64,000 nucleotides of DNA from contig NW_026089464.1 of assembly GCF_933775445.1 (NCBI RefSeq), positions 124,001-188,000 of the forward strand, in the 5' to 3' direction. A program made the translations under genes and the position numbers. This document shows, one piece after another, positions 61,701 to 64,000 of the stretch (positions are counted from its first letter, which is position 1; each line of letters opens with the position of its first letter). This DNA comes from Argentina anserina (lineage: Eukaryota > Streptophyta > Magnoliopsida > Rosales > Rosaceae). The notes under the pieces are model-generated. The model was not told the DNA's origin and made no database searches. It saw only the letters and a list, made by a program, of their open reading frames with translations.

Positions 61701-64000
61701 AAGGCTTCTGATGCGAGTTTCTATTGTATTTGAGAGTTTTGCAAGTGTGGGAGTGTGTTTCTTTCAAACTGAGTATCTTTACATCGTTTGCGTATCTTTA
61801 CTATTCCAATTGTGTATCTTTACATCGTTTGCGTATCTTTACTATTCCAATTGTGTATCTTTTCATTTCTCGTTTGAGTATCTTTCTGTAAGGCTTCTGA
61901 TGCGAGTTTCTATTGTATTTGAGAGTTTTGCAAGTGAGGGAGTGTGTTTCTTTCAAACTGAGTATCTTTACATCGTTTGCGTATCTTTACTATTCCAATT
62001 GTGTATCTTTACATCGTTTGCGTATCTTTACTATTCTAATTGTGTATCTTTTCATTTCTCGTTTGAGTATCTTTCTGTAAGGCTTTCTGATGCGAGTTTC
62101 TATTGAATTTGAGAGTTTTGCAAGTGTGGGAGTGTGTTTCCTTCAAACTGAGTATCTTTACATCCTTTGCGTATGTTTAATATTCCAATTGTGTATCTTT
62201 ACATCGTTTGCGTATCTTTACTATTCAAATTGTGTATCTTTTCATTTCTCGTTTGAGTATCTTTCTGTAAGGCTTCTGATGCGAATTTCTATTGTATTTG
62301 AGAGTTTTGCAAGTGTGGGAGTGTGTTTCTTTCAAACTGAGTATCTTTACATCGTTTGCGTATCTTTACTATTCCAATTGTGTATCTTTACATCGTTTGC
62401 GTATCTTTACTATTCCAATTGTATATCTTTTCATTTCTTGTTTGAGTATCTTTCTGTAAGGCTTTCTGATGCGAGTTTCTATTGTATTTGAGAGTTTTGC
62501 AAGTGTGGGAGTGTGTTTCTTTCAAACTGAGTATCTTTACATCGTTTGCGTATCTTTACTATTCCAATTGTGTATCTTTTCATTTCTCGTTTGAGTATCT
62601 TTCTGTAAGGCTTCTGATGCGAGTTTCTATTGTATTTGAGAGTTTTGCAAGTGTGGGAGTGTGTTTCTTTCAAACTGAGTATCTTTACATCGTTTGCGTA
62701 TCTTTACTATTCCAATTGTGTATCTTTACATCGTTTGCGTATCTTTACTATTCCAATTGTGTATCTTTTCATTTGTCGTTTGAGTATCTTTCTGTAAGGC
62801 TTTCTGATGCGAGTTTCTATTGTATTTGAGAGTTTTGCAAGTGTGGGAGTGTGTTTCTTTCAAACTGAATATCTTTACATCGTTTGCGTATCTTTACTAT
62901 TCCAATTGTGTATCTTTTCATTTCTCGTTTGAGTATCTTTCTGTAAGGCTTCTGATTCGAGTTTCTATTGTATTTGAGAGTTTTGCAAGTGTGGGAGTGT
63001 GTTTCTTTCAATCTGAGTATCTTTACATCGTTTGCGTATCTTTACTATTCCAATTGTGTATCTTTTCATTTCTCGTTTGAGTATCTTTCTGTAAGGCTTC
63101 TGATGCGAGTTTCTATTGTATTTCAGAGTTTTGCAAGTGTGAGAGTGTGTTTCTTTCAAACTGAGTATCATTACATCGTTTGCGTATCTTTACTATTCCA
63201 ATTGTGTATCTTTTCATTTCTCGTTTGAGTATCTTTCTGTAAGGCTTTCTGATGCGAGTTTCTATTGTATTTGAGAGTTTTGCAAGTGTGGGAGTGTGTT
63301 TCTTTCAAACTGAGTATCTTTACATCGTTTGCGTATGTTTACTATTCCAATTGTGTATCTTTACATCGTTTGCGTATCTTTACTATTCCAATTGTGTATC
63401 TTTTCATTTCTCGTTTGAGTATCTTTCTGTAAGGCTTTCTGATGCGAGTTTCTATTGAATTTGAGAGTTTTGCAAGTGTGGGAGTGTGTTTCTTTCAAAC
63501 TGAGTATCTTTACATCGTTTGCGTATCTTTACTATTCCAATTGTGTATCTTTACATCGTTTGCGTATCTTTACTATTCCAATTGTGTATCTTTTCATTTC
63601 TCGTTTGAGTATCTTTCTGTAAGGCTTCTGATGCGAGTTTCTATTGTATTTGAGAGTTTTGCAAGTGTGGGAGTGTGTTTCTTTCAAACTGAGTATCTTT
63701 ACATCGTTTGCGTATCTTTAGTATTCCAATTGTGTATCTTTTCATTTCTCGTTTGAGTATCTTTCTGTAAGGCTTTCTGATGCGAGTTTCTATTGAATTT
63801 GAGAGTTTTGCAAGTGTGGGAGTGTGTTTCTTTCAAACTGAGTATCTTTACATCGTTTGCGTATCTTTACTATTCCAATTGTGTATCTTTACATCGTTTG
63901 CGTATCTTTACTATTCCAATTGTGTATCTTTACATCGTTTGCGTATCTTTACTATTCCAATTGTGTATCTTTTCATTTCTCGTTTGAGTATCTTTCTGTA
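58783..64000 (+). repeat. 3,124-bp shortened HOR derivative, one copy plus partial
   Basis: From the aagtgaggg marker at 58808 to the next at 61932 the interval is 3,124 bp. Other landmarks (gattcgag at 59830 and 62954, a catttgtcg monomer near 59649 and 62773) repeat at the same offset. The second copy runs off the window. The unit looks like the 5.7-kb HOR with internal monomers removed, as expected from unequal exchange. Near the end (about 63797 onward) the order changes to another three-subunit monomer. Confidence 0.82.

Larger units (their letters stand above)
41902..64000. repeat. Satellite DNA array, right arm
   Basis: The same satellite resumes in the same orientation directly after the retrotransposon, beginning with the second TSD copy and the remainder of the interrupted monomer (tctttactattccaattgtg). 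It runs to the end of the window. Compared with the 4-27 kb zone it has its own variants: monomers beginning gattcgag, a cagagttttgcaagtgtgag form, a gtttccgtatc subunit, and several 230/231-bp monomers with three 41-bp subunits. Large duplicated blocks (5,736/5,777 bp and 3,124 bp) make up the part from about 47.3 kb on. Confidence 0.97.

Noticed and set aside
575..63171. Repeated minus-strand 64-codon ORFs (MKETHSHTCKTLKYN... type)
   Set aside because: They occur only where a short monomer lies between two others, and are the reverse complement of the same satellite. No independent evidence of coding.
1..64000. CRISPR-like or other repeat-spacer architecture
   Set aside because: Repeats are contiguous and the apparent spacers are the rest of the same monomer, repeated everywhere. 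There are no unique spacers and no cas genes.
1..64000. Telomeric repeat arrays (TTTAGGG type)
   Set aside because: No tandem run of the plant telomere repeat was seen in any part of the window.
1..64000. CENP-B-box-like motif in the satellite
   Set aside because: Reading the monomer on both strands, I found no convincing match to the CENP-B box core, so no such site is annotated.

Overview
The window looks like nuclear DNA from a flowering plant, probably a dicot. It is almost entirely tandem satellite DNA, interrupted once by a full-length LTR retrotransposon. I see no host protein-coding gene, tRNA, rRNA or CRISPR array. The plant assignment rests on the retrotransposon: it has the domain order and sequence signatures of the Athila lineage of Ty3/gypsy elements, including a primer-binding site matching plant tRNA-Asp. 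I could not match the satellite to a named family from memory.

Layout. (1) 1-29422: left satellite arm. (2) 29423-41901: one retrotransposon of 12,479 bp, with two 2,200-bp LTRs, PBS, structured leader, a single intact gag-pol ORF (32399-37963), a 1.7-kb 3' noncoding region where Athila relatives often carry an env-like gene, and a polypurine tract. It is flanked by a perfect 5-bp target-site duplication (TCTTT). (3) 41902-64000: right satellite arm. Removing the element and one TSD copy restores an uninterrupted satellite monomer.

The satellite. The basic monomer is 148/149 bp. A 41-bp internal subunit is present once (148/149 bp), twice (189/190 bp, the commonest form) or three times (230/231 bp). 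The 41-bp subunit is itself a 19-bp plus a 22-bp half, both starting GTATCTTT, so the monomer is partly built from ~20-bp sub-repeats. Diagnostic variants show several higher-order repeat (HOR) systems: a 1,055-bp hexamer (11967-17579), a 3,329-bp 18-mer in two tandem copies (17580-24237), a 2,004-bp 11-mer (5874-7877, partly repeated after it), a 569-bp trimer (about 8975-11250), a 1,052-bp repeat at the left edge, and a 5,736/5,777-bp unit with a 3,124-bp derivative in the right arm. In the 5.7-27.3 kb zone each HOR is punctuated by an adjacent pair of short monomers. Sequence variants are zoned: the left edge and right arm share variants that are absent from the 4-27 kb zone, and vice versa.

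Interpretation. Large homogenised satellite arrays with HORs and young Athila-type insertions are typical of plant centromeres and pericentromeres, so a centromeric or pericentromeric origin is a reasonable inference; the sequence alone cannot prove it. The two LTRs differ at only five positions I could find in 2,200 bp, so the insertion is recent and the element may still be coding-competent.
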